Under the pieces are notes generated by a model. The model was not told where the DNA came from. It made no database searches and was given only the letters and a program-made list of their open reading frames with translations. Source: Candidatus Hydrogenedens sp. (lineage in GTDB: Bacteria > Hydrogenedentota > Hydrogenedentia > Hydrogenedentales > Hydrogenedentaceae). Taken from it: a DNA stretch of 10,000 nt. Position 1 is the stretch's first letter. Every line of letters starts with the position of its first letter. Shown in pieces: positions 1 to 7,573 of the stretch. The stretch is from the NCBI GenBank assembly GCA_020216745.1, contig JAIWNQ010000091.1, positions 1 through 10,000 on the forward strand, in the 5' to 3' direction. The translations under genes were made by a program, and so were the position numbers.

Positions 1-1
1 G

Positions 2-379
2 CAGTTGTTAGAACAGGGGCGTCCATCTGATATTCAAAGAGGAGTAACTCAGAGGGGACCGCATAGAGATGATATAGGGATGCGAATTAATGGTCATTTT
101 GTGCGTCAATTTGCATCACAAGGTCAGCAAAAAACATGTGCTTATGCGTTGCGATTAGCGGAAGTATATCTTTGTAAGGAGAAGAAACAGGAAATGCCAA
201 TAATTTTGGCAGACGAATTATTTTCAGATTTAGACCCAGAACGAGGCAGGAAATTTTTGGAGGTGATACCTGAGCAAGTACAGGTTATAATAACTGCTGT
301 GGATGAGAATATATGCAATAATGTATTAAAGGAAAGTAATAAATTTCGGATAAGGAAAGGTAATATTGAAAAGGCGTAA
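2..379 (+). CDS. recF: DNA replication and repair protein RecF, C-terminal part (5' end outside window)
   Basis: RecF is an SMC/ABC-type ATPase that works with RecO and RecR to load RecA at single-stranded gaps. Only the last 125 residues are present; the frame is open to the left edge, and the TTG at 5 is just an internal leucine codon. Visible family motifs in order are GPHRDD, the ABC signature region ASQGQQKT followed by ALRLAE, a Walker B/D-loop segment reading IILADELFSDLD, and the late beta-strand VQVIITAV. These are diagnostic of the RecF C-terminal lobe. The usual RecF Walker B is DD-V/L-SELD, so ADELFSDLD is a mild variant that keeps the acidic residues. The last 14 bases overlap the next gene, so the two are translationally coupled. 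The Walker A half cannot be judged here. Identification is secure; intactness upstream is unknown. Confidence 0.95.
   Translation, partial: QLLEQGRPSDIQRGVTQRGPHRDDIGMRINGHFVRQFASQGQQKTCAYALRLAEVYLCKEKKQEMPIILADELFSDLDPERGRKFLEVIPEQVQVIITAVDENICNNVLKESNKFRIRKGNIEKA
352..360 (+). promoter_or_regulatory. Ribosome binding site that supports a TTG start for the dciA-like gene
   Basis: AAGGAAAGG lies inside the end of recF, five bases before the TTG at 366. No in-frame ATG occurs until a methionine about 60 codons in, inside the conserved domain, so this purine-rich site decides the TTG start. Confidence 0.65.
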
Positions 380-683
380 AGATAAACCTGAAAAAATATC
401 GGATATTGCTGGAGGTTTGCCGAATTCAAGTGTAATTAAGACAGCATTCGAACTAATACCTGTTTGGAAACAATGGGAAACAATTATTGGTGAAGATTTT
501 GCTGAGTATACAAGCCTTGCAGGATTTAAACGTGGTGTTCTTTATATTCAAGTGAAAAATACTGCTGTTATGCACCGTCTAACATTTGAAAAAGAGCGAA
601 TATTAGAAGCCATAAGAGGACTGCTCAAAAAAGATTTGGTTCAAGACATTTTTTTCGAACTTAATAAAGATGTAGAAGAATGA
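366..683 (+). CDS. dciA: DciA-like DUF721 protein (putative replicative helicase loader)
   Basis: A 105-residue protein of the DUF721/DciA family, whose studied members interact with and load the replicative helicase DnaB in bacteria lacking DnaC/DnaI-type loaders. The conserved core is visible: a helix with the W-x2-W-x3-I-G pattern (PVWKQWETIIG, about residues 32-42), then the short beta-rich part with GVLYIQVKNTAVMHRLTFEK and a final helix ERILEAIRGLL. The N-terminus is basic (MKRRKDK), which fits DNA contact. Start is TTG at 366, backed by AAGGAAAGG five bases upstream. It overlaps recF by 14 bases, the same recF-dciA neighbourhood seen near dnaA in many bacteria, and this supports the family call. 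The gene ends 29 bases from the converging gyrA. The family call is strong; the helicase-loader role is inferred from homologues. Confidence 0.82.
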   Translation: MKRRKDKPEKISDIAGGLPNSSVIKTAFELIPVWKQWETIIGEDFAEYTSLAGFKRGVLYIQVKNTAVMHRLTFEKERILEAIRGLLKKDLVQDIFFELNKDVEE

Positions 684-712
684 ATTGTTTTTTGGAATTT
701 GTTTTTTCTTAA
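684..712. other. Convergent spacer between dciA and gyrA without a clear terminator
   Basis: These 29 bases separate the stops of two converging genes. They hold two T6 tracts on the + strand, but no GC-rich inverted repeat precedes either, so I do not call an intrinsic terminator. The two transcripts must end by another means or overlap at their 3' ends. Confidence 0.5.
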
Positions 713-3238
713 TTATTCGGAATTTGTATCTTCGTCAAAAAGGTCAGGTGTCTGTTCTTCTTCCGTTTCTTCTTCAATAATTATATTATCAGGGAGTTCT
801 TCTTCCGTCTCGGTTTTTTTGATGGCTTTATCAGCAGAGGCGATTTTTGCACCTTCACGTAGGTTCATTAACTGAACACCCTTTGTGTTTCTACCAATGA
901 CTCGAATGCTTTTAACAGGGATGCGTAGCATTTTTCCATCGGTGGCAACGACTACAATATCTTCATCATCGCTGACAGTAAGCATTGCGACAACATTACC
1001 ATTTCTTTCCTGAGTCTGGATATTAATAATGCCCTTACCACCGCGATGTTGTAGGCGATATTCTTTGACTTCTGTTCGTTTTCCATAACCATTTTCTGTA
1101 ACGGTGAGTATGGTAAGGTTATCTTTTGCTACGGAGACTCCCACGACATAGTCATCTTTCTCTAATCGTATTCCTACAACACCTTGTGCGGTTCTCCCCA
1201 TGGGACGCACGTCTTTTTCTGGGAAACGGATAGCCAGGCCAGAACGTGTAGCGAGAAGTACATTGTCGGTGCCAGAGGTTACAAGGACATCGATAAGTTC
1301 ATCACCTGACTCTAATGTGATTGCCTGAATTCCAGTGGATCGTGGTTTGCTATAAGACGTCAGAGGTGTCTTCTTTACCATTCCTTTTTTGGTCACCATA
1401 AATAGAAATTTACTTTCGTCGTGTAGATTTTTTATTGAAAGGAACGCGGTTACTTTTTCTCTATCGCCGAGGGCAAGAAGGTTTTTGATATTTCTTCCAC
1501 GTGCTGTTCTGCCTGCTTCGGGGATTTCGTGTACTTTACGCCAGTACACACGGCCTTCATTGGTGAAGAACATTAAATATTCATGTGCGGTTGCAGTGAA
1601 TACATGTTTTACGAAGTCGTCTTCTGGGGTTTCCATGCCCATTACACCTTGTCCGCGACGACGTTGTTTGCGTGAGGTCGTTTGGGGCATTCTTTTGATG
1701 TATCCTTGATTGGATACGGTAATAATCATTGCTTCATCAGCTATTAGGTCTTCGATATCAAATTCTTCAATGGATTCTAAAATTTCGGTTTTTCGTTCGT
1801 CGCCATATTTTTCGCGAATTTTTTCGACTTCTTTTTTAACTTCGGCGAGTATGGTTTCGCGACTGGATAAAATATGTTTTAGCCGTTTTATTTCTTCTAA
1901 TAAGTTCTTATATTCTTCAAGAAGTTCTTTCCTTTCTAAGCCTGTAAGGCGTCGTAATGGCATAGCAAGGATGGCTTTGGCTTGTTCTTGGGATATTTCT
2001 AATTTTTTGCAAAGTCGTGTTTGTGCTTCTTCTGGATTTGCTGATTTCCGAATTAGGTCAATAACGGCATCAATTTGGTCAATGGCTTTTAAGAGCCCTT
2101 CAAGAATGTGTGCGCGATGTTCTGCTTGTTGTAAGTCGTAGCGAGTTCTACGTTCGACAATCTCGGCACGGTACTGGACATAGTGCTGAATCATATCTTT
2201 AAGGTTCAGCACACGAGGGATATTGTTAACGAGGGCTAAGAAATGGATTCGAGAGGTAGTCTGTAATTGTGTGTGTTGGTATAGTTGATTTAGAACGACT
2301 TGAGGGTTGGCATCACCTTTGAGTTCAATGATGAGACGCATACCCTCTTTATCTGATTCGTCTCGGAGGTCTGTTATTCCTTGGACTTTATTGTTTTCTA
2401 CTGCTTTTGCAATAGATTCAATAACGTTCTGTTTTGTTACTTGATAAGGAATTTCTTCAACGAGCAAACTTTTTTTCTTTGTTTTTTCCTGAGATAGAAC
2501 TTTAATGCGGGCTCGGATTTTTACTTGCCCTGTCCCAGTACGGTAAGCCTTACGAATTCCCTCTTTTCCGCAAATAATAGCACCTGTTGGGAAGTCGGGA
2601 CCGGGAACAATTTCCATAAAATCTTCTACAGGTGCGGATGGATTTTCGATGTAATAAATGATAGCGTTACAAATTTCTGTGATATTATGGGGAGGACAAT
2701 CGGTAGCCATTCCGACGGCAATGCCGTAGGAACCGTTAACCAATAGGTTTGGGAAACCTGAAGGTAGGACGGTAGGCTCTTCGAGACGGCCATCGAAGTT
2801 GGGTCTCATCTCGACGGTATTTTTCTCAATGTCGGTGAGCATTTCGAGAGCGATGGGTGTTAGCCGTGCTTCGGTGTATCGGTATGCTGCAGGGCTGTCA
2901 CCATCGATGGAGCCGAAGTTTCCCTGTCCATCAACCATTGGATATCGCATGTTCCAGTCTTGTGCAAGACGAACAAGAGCATCATAGACTGCCTGATCTC
3001 CATGGGGATGGTATTTACCAAGGCATTCACCTACGATAGTGGCACATTTGCGGAATGGACGGTTTGGAGTTAATCCTAATTGGTGCATTACAAATAAGAT
3101 TCGTCTCTGGACAGGTTTAAGTCCATCTCGTATATCGGGTAGAGCACGACTTACAATAACGCTCATCGAGTAATCGAGGAAAGCGGATTGCATTTCTTGT
3201 TCAATAGGGACTGGCTTTACATTTTCATTCACCGCCAT
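713..3238 (-). CDS. gyrA: DNA gyrase subunit A
   Basis: The breakage-reunion subunit of type IIA topoisomerase DNA gyrase, acting as A2B2 with GyrB to introduce negative supercoils. Length is 841 residues, normal for the family. The start chosen is the ATG at 3238, which has GGGAG eight bases upstream; a TTG five codons earlier overlaps that site. The winged-helix region carries YHPHGD and the active-site tyrosine Y121 in [10 protein letters not shown], equivalent to E. coli Y122. In the quinolone-contact region, Q82 replaces the usual Ser83 while the acidic residue is kept as D86. A tower/coiled-coil region follows, then from about residue 500 a six-bladed beta-pinwheel. The first-blade GyrA box reads QRRRGQG (525-531) rather than QRRGGKG, and a second box-like QHRGGKG lies at 730-736. 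The tail is strongly acidic. Downstream partner of gyrB in one operon with a 41-base gap. Confidence in gyrase over topoisomerase IV ParC comes from the boxes, acidic tail and gyrB neighbour. Confidence 0.96.
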   Translation of the reverse strand: MAVNENVKPVPIEQEMQSAFLDYSMSVIVSRALPDIRDGLKPVQRRILFVMHQLGLTPNRPFRKCATIVGECLGKYHPHGDQAVYDALVRLAQDWNMRYPMVDGQGNFGSIDGDSPAAYRYTEARLTPIALEMLTDIEKNTVEMRPNFDGRLEEPTVLPSGFPNLLVNGSYGIAVGMATDCPPHNITEICNAIIYYIENPSAPVEDFMEIVPGPDFPTGAIICGKEGIRKAYRTGTGQVKIRARIKVLSQEKTKKKSLLVEEIPYQVTKQNVIESIAKAVENNKVQGITDLRDESDKEGMRLIIELKGDANPQVVLNQLYQHTQLQTTSRIHFLALVNNIPRVLNLKDMIQHYVQYRAEIVERRTRYDLQQAEHRAHILEGLLKAIDQIDAVIDLIRKSANPEEAQTRLCKKLEISQEQAKAILAMPLRRLTGLERKELLEEYKNLLEEIKRLKHILSSRETILAEVKKEVEKIREKYGDERKTEILESIEEFDIEDLIADEAMIITVSNQGYIKRMPQTTSRKQRRRGQGVMGMETPEDDFVKHVFTATAHEYLMFFTNEGRVYWRKVHEIPEAGRTARGRNIKNLLALGDREKVTAFLSIKNLHDESKFLFMVTKKGMVKKTPLTSYSKPRSTGIQAITLESGDELIDVLVTSGTDNVLLATRSGLAIRFPEKDVRPMGRTAQGVVGIRLEKDDYVVGVSVAKDNLTILTVTENGYGKRTEVKEYRLQHRGGKGIINIQTQERNGNVVAMLTVSDDEDIVVVATDGKMLRIPVKSIRVIGRNTKGVQLMNLREGAKIASADKAIKKTETEEELPDNIIIEEETEEEQTPDLFDEDTNSE

Positions 3239-3246
3239 TAGAAATT

Positions 3247-3251
3247 CTCCC
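3247..3251 (-). promoter_or_regulatory. Ribosome binding site selecting the gyrA ATG
   Basis: On the minus strand GGGAG stands eight bases before the ATG at 3238. The alternative upstream TTG at 3253 would place this motif inside the coding region and has no comparable site of its own, so the ATG is preferred. Confidence 0.6.
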
Positions 3252-3279
3252 AAAAAGTTTTTTTATGGTTTAGGTTCTT

Positions 3280-5718
3280 TTAAATATCAAGGTTTTGTAC
3301 TTCGAGTGCATGTTTTTCTATGAATTGTCGACGTGGCTCAACTTCGTCACCCATTAATACGGTAAATATTTGCTCTACGGAAGTTTCATCGGCAATTTCA
3401 ACTTTTAGCAGGGTCCTTTTTTCTGGGTCCATTGTTGTTTCGTAGAGTTGTTCTGCATTCATTTCACCCAGTCCTTTGTATCGTTGTATTACGAGGTCTT
3501 TTTTCCCTAATTCCATTAGGAAATTTCTCAGTTCCATTGGTGAATCTGTTTCGAATAACAAATTGTTTTCTTTGTTATCTTTGCTGAAAATTCGGAATGG
3601 TGGGTTTCCAAGGGCATTTGCTGATTCATACCAATGAAGATAGGAAGAGAAATCGGGACTTTTCATGAAAGCAATGTCTACTTGGTTTGGTAATCGGGTT
3701 ATTTTTACGGGAGGTGTTGAATCTGTGTCACCGTTATCATTTTTTGGTGTGATGGAGGTGTTGATAAGTTCTTTTTCTTCGCCAAAGATACGTTTCCATT
3801 CTTTTTGTGTAATTGCTTCGGGGTAGATAATTTTTTCACGGGGGAGTTCTCTAATTTTCTTGAGGTCTTCTATTGTTACTCCGTAGATTTTATTTAATCG
3901 ATTAATGACCTTTTCGAGGTTTCGTATGGCTTCAATTGTTTTGATAAGCGTACGAACCTGAATCTGTTTTTCATCATTACTACTTTCGCCATTGCTTGCA
4001 ACGACGCGGACATTTTCCATTACCGTTTCAAGAATGAATGCTTCGAACTCATGTTCGGAATGGGTGTAACGTGATTTTTTATTTCGTGTAATGCGGTAAA
4101 GAGGAGGTAATGCGATATAAAGATGTCCTTTGCGGATTAGCTCTGGGGTATAACGGAAAAAGAAGGTTAATAGTAATGTTCTTATATGAGAACCATCGAC
4201 ATCAGCATCGGTCATGATAATAATACGGTGGTATCGCAAATCATCGAGAGATAGTTCTTCTTTTGTTATATCGATACCTAAGGCTCTGAGCAACGATGCA
4301 TATTCTCTATTTTCGAGGACTTTGTGTAGTCTGCTTTTTTCGACGTTAAGGACTTTACCACGGAGTGGAAGGATAGCCTGATACCTTCTATCTCTACCTT
4401 GTTTAGCAGAACCACCTGCACTATCACCTTCGACGATGAATAATTCACAAAGTTCTGGGTTTCGTTCAGAACAATCTGCTAATTTGGAAGCCTGTCCCAA
4501 TATATCAAGGGCTGACTTTCTACGGACTCGTTCTTTGGCTTTTCGTGATTCTTCACGTGCTTCTGCGGCTTCTAATACTTTATCTGCTATTTGATTTGCG
4601 ACGCGTGGATTTTGTTCAAAATATTCTTGAAGAGCGCTGTATACGATGGAGTTTACTAATCCTTGAACTTCGCTGTTTCCTAATTTATCTTTTGTTTGTC
4701 CTTCAAATTGAGGGTTGGGATGTCGAATTGAAACGACAGCAGTTAATCCTTCGCGGGTGTCATCACCAGAGACAGAAAAGTTCTTTTTTTTATTCAGGTT
4801 GTTTTTTTCTATCCAGTCTGTAATGCTTCGGGTTAATCCACTACGGAAACCTGTGATATGAGTTCCTCCACCTGGCGTGTGAATATTGTTTGCGAAACTA
4901 ATCACTTGTTCATAGTAGGTTTTTACATACTGAATAGCAACTTCAACTTGGATGTCATCTTTACTTTTTGAGATGAAAATAGGTTTGTTATGGATAGGTT
5001 CTTTGCCTTTGTTTAAGTGTTTGACAAATTCTTCCAATCCGCCTTTATATTGAAGGGTGATAGGTGCTTCTTCGGTTCGTTCGTCAGTAAAGATAATTTT
5101 AAGCCCCGCGTTTAAGAATGCGAGTTCTCTTAGACGATTTATTAGTATTTCGGATTGGAAGACTACCTCTTCGAAGATGTCTGGGTCTGGTAAGAAAGTG
5201 ACTCGTGTTCCTGTTCCTTTTGCTTTGCCACGTACTTCTAAAGGAGTAATGGTTTTGCCCCGTTCAAAAGCCATGTAATAAATTTTGTCGTCTCTTTTTA
5301 CCTCAACTTCTAACCATTTAGATAACGCATTAACACATGAAACACCTACACCATGCAGTCCCCCAGAAACTTTGTAAACGCTATGGTTAAATTTGCCACC
5401 TGCATGGAGAACGGTCATAACCACTTCAAGGGCAGATTTCCCTTTGTGTGACCCTTCTTTCATTGGGTCGACAGGAATCCCTCTGCCATTATCTATAACT
5501 GTTACACTATTGTCTATATGTATAGTAACATGTATTGTATCTCCGTAACCTGCCATGACTTCGTCGACACTATTGTCAACAACTTCGTATACAAGATGAT
5601 GTAGACCACGGACTCCAGTATCACCTATATACATTGCAGGGCGTTTTCGGACGGCTTCAAGTCCTTCAAGTACACCAATGGCATCTGCAGTATAAGCGTG
5701 ATTAGAATTTTCTTTCAT
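3280..5718 (-). CDS. gyrB: DNA gyrase subunit B
   Basis: The ATPase subunit of DNA gyrase. At 812 residues it is of the long type, like E. coli GyrB (804), with an insert of roughly 150-170 residues between the TOPRIM core and the conserved C-terminal tail, rather than the shorter Bacillus form. The GHKL ATPase domain shows E45 in YEVVDNSVDE (general base) and D76 in VIDNGRGIP (adenine contact), plus the lid GGLHGVG. The TOPRIM domain has E430 in EGDSAGG and the metal-binding D504, D506 and D508 in TDADVDGSH. The tail keeps QRYKGLGEMN and MGDEVEPRR. The insert is hydrophilic, with a low-complexity stretch rich in N, D, T and P (near residues 660-675). The ATG at 5718 is preferred because AAAGGTGG precedes it by five bases; a GTG three codons upstream lies inside that site. 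First gene of the gyrBA operon, under the promoter at 5785-5814. Confidence 0.97.
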   Translation of the reverse strand: MKENSNHAYTADAIGVLEGLEAVRKRPAMYIGDTGVRGLHHLVYEVVDNSVDEVMAGYGDTIHVTIHIDNSVTVIDNGRGIPVDPMKEGSHKGKSALEVVMTVLHAGGKFNHSVYKVSGGLHGVGVSCVNALSKWLEVEVKRDDKIYYMAFERGKTITPLEVRGKAKGTGTRVTFLPDPDIFEEVVFQSEILINRLRELAFLNAGLKIIFTDERTEEAPITLQYKGGLEEFVKHLNKGKEPIHNKPIFISKSKDDIQVEVAIQYVKTYYEQVISFANNIHTPGGGTHITGFRSGLTRSITDWIEKNNLNKKKNFSVSGDDTREGLTAVVSIRHPNPQFEGQTKDKLGNSEVQGLVNSIVYSALQEYFEQNPRVANQIADKVLEAAEAREESRKAKERVRRKSALDILGQASKLADCSERNPELCELFIVEGDSAGGSAKQGRDRRYQAILPLRGKVLNVEKSRLHKVLENREYASLLRALGIDITKEELSLDDLRYHRIIIMTDADVDGSHIRTLLLTFFFRYTPELIRKGHLYIALPPLYRITRNKKSRYTHSEHEFEAFILETVMENVRVVASNGESSNDEKQIQVRTLIKTIEAIRNLEKVINRLNKIYGVTIEDLKKIRELPREKIIYPEAITQKEWKRIFGEEKELINTSITPKNDNGDTDSTPPVKITRLPNQVDIAFMKSPDFSSYLHWYESANALGNPPFRIFSKDNKENNLLFETDSPMELRNFLMELGKKDLVIQRYKGLGEMNAEQLYETTMDPEKRTLLKVEIADETSVEQIFTVLMGDEVEPRRQFIEKHALEVQNLDI

Positions 5719-5723
5719 TTGCT

Positions 5724-5731
5724 CCACCTTT
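5724..5731 (-). promoter_or_regulatory. Ribosome binding site of gyrB
   Basis: AAAGGTGG on the minus strand, five bases before the ATG at 5718. It overlaps the alternative GTG start at 5727, which argues against that start. Confidence 0.6.
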
Positions 5732-5784
5732 CTATCTGATTATGGGGAAAATCACTTCGTTGGAAAGGATTTTTAGGTAAGTTT

Positions 5785-5814
5785 ATTATATCAAATTATG
5801 ATAATAAGGGGCAA
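5785..5814 (-). promoter_or_regulatory. Predicted sigma70-type promoter of the gyrBA operon
   Basis: Minus-strand TTGCCC (5809-5814) and a perfect TATAAT (5785-5790) are 18 bases apart. TGA directly precedes TATAAT, giving an extended -10 (TGnTATAAT). Transcription would begin near 5778, leaving a leader of about 60 bases before gyrB. Gyrase promoters in other bacteria respond to supercoiling; no direct sign of that can be read here. Confidence 0.65.
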
Positions 5815-5944
5815 TATAAATTCATATATTTTAGATAGATGAAATAATGTGTAAAGATTTTATTGGGGTATTTTAGGGGTGTAAAAGTGATATAAAAACT
5901 ACCCATCCCTCCCTCTTGGTAAAACAAAATGAAGTATAAAAAAA
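5815..5944. other. AT-rich spacer between the gyrB promoter and tRNA-Val
   Basis: No gene is supported here. A T7 tract on the minus strand (5938-5944) follows the tRNA CCA immediately and may help end the tRNA transcript. Near-identical GTGTAAAG (5849-5856) and GTGTAAAAG (5879-5887) motifs sit 30 bases apart on the + strand. A C-rich block at 5902-5913 gives three G3 runs on the minus strand, one short of a standard quadruplex. Confidence 0.4.
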
Positions 5945-6021
5945 TGGTGGGCGATACTGGACTTGAACCAGTGACCCCTTGCATGTCAAGCAAGTACTCT
6001 AACCACCTGAGCTAATCGCCC
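5945..6021 (-). tRNA. tRNA-Val (anticodon GAC), CCA encoded
   Basis: Read on the minus strand, 77 bases including an encoded CCA (5945-5947). The acceptor stem GGGCGAT pairs perfectly with ATCGCCC, with discriminator A. The D-arm has the usual AGCTCAGGTGGTTAGAG. The anticodon stem CTTGC/GCAAG encloses loop TTGACAT, giving anticodon GAC, which reads GUC valine codons. The T-arm is ACTGG-TTCAAGT-CCAGT with the canonical TTC. Aspartate would need GTC, so valine is the right reading. It has its own promoter immediately upstream and a T7 run right after CCA. It stands alone, with no second tRNA in the window. Confidence 0.96.
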
Positions 6022-6043
6022 ACGTCTATTTTGAAGTAATAAA

Positions 6044-6072
6044 ATTATAACAGTTTGGTTCTTTATTTTCAA
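6044..6072 (-). promoter_or_regulatory. Predicted strong sigma70-type promoter of tRNA-Val
   Basis: Minus-strand TTGAAA (6067-6072), a 17-base spacer and TATAAT (6044-6049) with TGT just before it (extended -10). Start would be near 6037, leaving a short 5' leader of about 16 bases for RNase P removal. This is the best promoter match in the window and fits a stable-RNA gene. Confidence 0.75.
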
Positions 6073-6128
6073 ATTTTGTTTTTTAAGCAAGATGATTAAA
6101 ATTATTAATGTAAGGGGTTTGTTTATTG

Positions 6129-7496
6129 TTATTTTGACGCTGTAGTAGCAGGTATCGCTTTTATGTTTTCTTTGTCAACAATGAAAGGATATTTGTTGTC
6201 TGGTAAAACTTTCATCTGTGTGCAAATGCTGAATGGATTGTCAAAGGAGCCTGGGAAACGAACTTCAATGTAGTAAGCAGTCCAGCCGTCTTTGGGGGGC
6301 TTTAATTTTGCTTTTGCCTTTTGTTTCCCTTTTATTGGTATGCTTTCCCACTTGGAATTTCTAAAATCGCGATTATTGGAATCTGCTTTCCATAGATAGG
6401 CTATCCCTTGAGGGTTATCCCATTTCACGGTAATGGTGTTATTTCTGGAAATGTTCCATGTTACTGTGGGGAAGGTTCCGTGGTTTTTAATAGTCATAAA
6501 GAATTCAGCTAACGTGGCAACTCCTGTGGGATGTATATCATGTCCAGTATTGGGTTGGTAACATAAATATTTTGGTGGGGGGAAGTCTGGGAAATACAGA
6601 TTTGCGGAATCTACAGTCCAATACGGGTCGTTTGTTCCGAGGATAATTAGTTTAGGCGATGTCATGGAATTACGATAACTATAAGGGTCAACAATACTTA
6701 GAAGTTGTTCACCTTTTGGGGTGTGCATTCTTTGGGGAATTTTTAATCGGGTGTAATCTTCAATTTCACTACTGAATGTACCATAACATTCGAGTTGGTG
6801 TAACATTTGTTGTTTCATATTAAGGACATCAATAACTACGGGAGCAATGGCTACTACTCGTGGGTCACCAGTTGCGGAAGTTAACCATGTTGTCCATCCT
6901 CTTTTTGAACCACCAGTAAGGATGAAACGTTTTATTTCATGGTTGTCGCTATTTTTTTGGACTGCCTGGATTGTGTCCATAGCACGGACTGCACTTTTGA
7001 CCATTGGAAGGAGAAGAGGCCAATCATCACCTTCACCATTGAGATATTTATCATAGGTGTAAGAAATAATTTCATCTTCATTTCTTCCGTCGAACAAGGG
7101 TTGGTTCGGTACTTGAAAGAGAACTGCAATAATAGAGGAGGTTTTTTTAGCGACCATGGAGGCAATTTTTACTTCCATAGAATTTAATCGTGGCTCTTTT
7201 TGGTTATTTGAACCGCCATTGATGATTAGCATAGCAATATCTGAATTTTTTGAGTCTGGTGGACAAAGTAGAATAAGCCAATGTGTCCAGACTATATTTT
7301 GCCAAGTTTGGGAAGTAAGTTGTATGATTTTTGCCTGACAACCTTCAATCTCCTTTACTTCGATGAGTTCATATTTATATGATGGGTCAGGCTTTGAGAC
7401 GTAACTTTTTAGGTCTCCATAAGAGATTAATGAAGTAGCCAGAAAAACTATTAAAACGAAGATAGTAGTAGTGATGTAAATCTGTCGATTTGTCAT
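6129..7496 (-). CDS. PhoPQ-activated pathogenicity-related family protein (alpha/beta-hydrolase fold), membrane-anchored or secreted
   Basis: A 455-residue protein resembling the PhoPQ_related family (PqaA type), named after a Salmonella protein whose biochemical activity is not established. The N-terminus has a hydrophobic segment (about residues 5-26) behind a short MTNRQ start. It lacks a convincing signal peptidase site, so it could be an anchor or an uncleaved signal. The hydrolase core shows a nucleophile-elbow-like GGSKRG with S197, then D290 in GTNDPYW and H319 or H322 in NTGHDIHP, a plausible Ser-Asp-His triad. Also typical are a Gly-Gly stretch after a beta strand (IINGGSN) and DPYSYR. 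The last ~100 residues look beta-rich (TVTWNIS, ITVKWDNP), like an immunoglobulin/Fn3-type add-on. Start ATG with AAGGAGAA five bases upstream. It lies 77 bases after rsgA on the same strand and may be read through from it. Family call strong; substrate unknown. Confidence 0.82.
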   Translation of the reverse strand: MTNRQIYITTTIFVLIVFLATSLISYGDLKSYVSKPDPSYKYELIEVKEIEGCQAKIIQLTSQTWQNIVWTHWLILLCPPDSKNSDIAMLIINGGSNNQKEPRLNSMEVKIASMVAKKTSSIIAVLFQVPNQPLFDGRNEDEIISYTYDKYLNGEGDDWPLLLPMVKSAVRAMDTIQAVQKNSDNHEIKRFILTGGSKRGWTTWLTSATGDPRVVAIAPVVIDVLNMKQQMLHQLECYGTFSSEIEDYTRLKIPQRMHTPKGEQLLSIVDPYSYRNSMTSPKLIILGTNDPYWTVDSANLYFPDFPPPKYLCYQPNTGHDIHPTGVATLAEFFMTIKNHGTFPTVTWNISRNNTITVKWDNPQGIAYLWKADSNNRDFRNSKWESIPIKGKQKAKAKLKPPKDGWTAYYIEVRFPGSFDNPFSICTQMKVLPDNKYPFIVDKENIKAIPATTASK

Positions 7497-7573
7497 AGCA
7501 GTTCTCCTTCGGTTTATCTTTTAATGAATTAAAGTAAGTATTAATAGAGACTTATGTGAATAAGAAATGGTTT

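Noticed and set aside
142..429. Antisense frame across recF and dciA
   Set aside because: It is a shadow of two well-recognised genes, with no family resemblance.
1389..2141. Two consecutive + strand frames opposite gyrA
   Set aside because: Serine/arginine-rich translations typical of the reverse of a coding strand; gyrA fully explains the region.
5902..5913. G-rich block on the minus strand as a possible G-quadruplex
   Set aside because: Only three closely spaced G3 runs are present; the fourth is missing nearby.
5796..5915. Shorter 36-codon frame in the same spacer, starting after GGGAGGG
   Set aside because: The purine run abuts the ATG with no spacing, the peptide is low complexity, and the frame runs over the gyrB promoter.
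5796..5993. Minus-strand reading frame of 65 codons over the tRNA
   Set aside because: Its first half is the tRNA-Val sequence translated (the familiar GSSPVSP shadow) and the rest is AT-rich spacer; not a protein gene.
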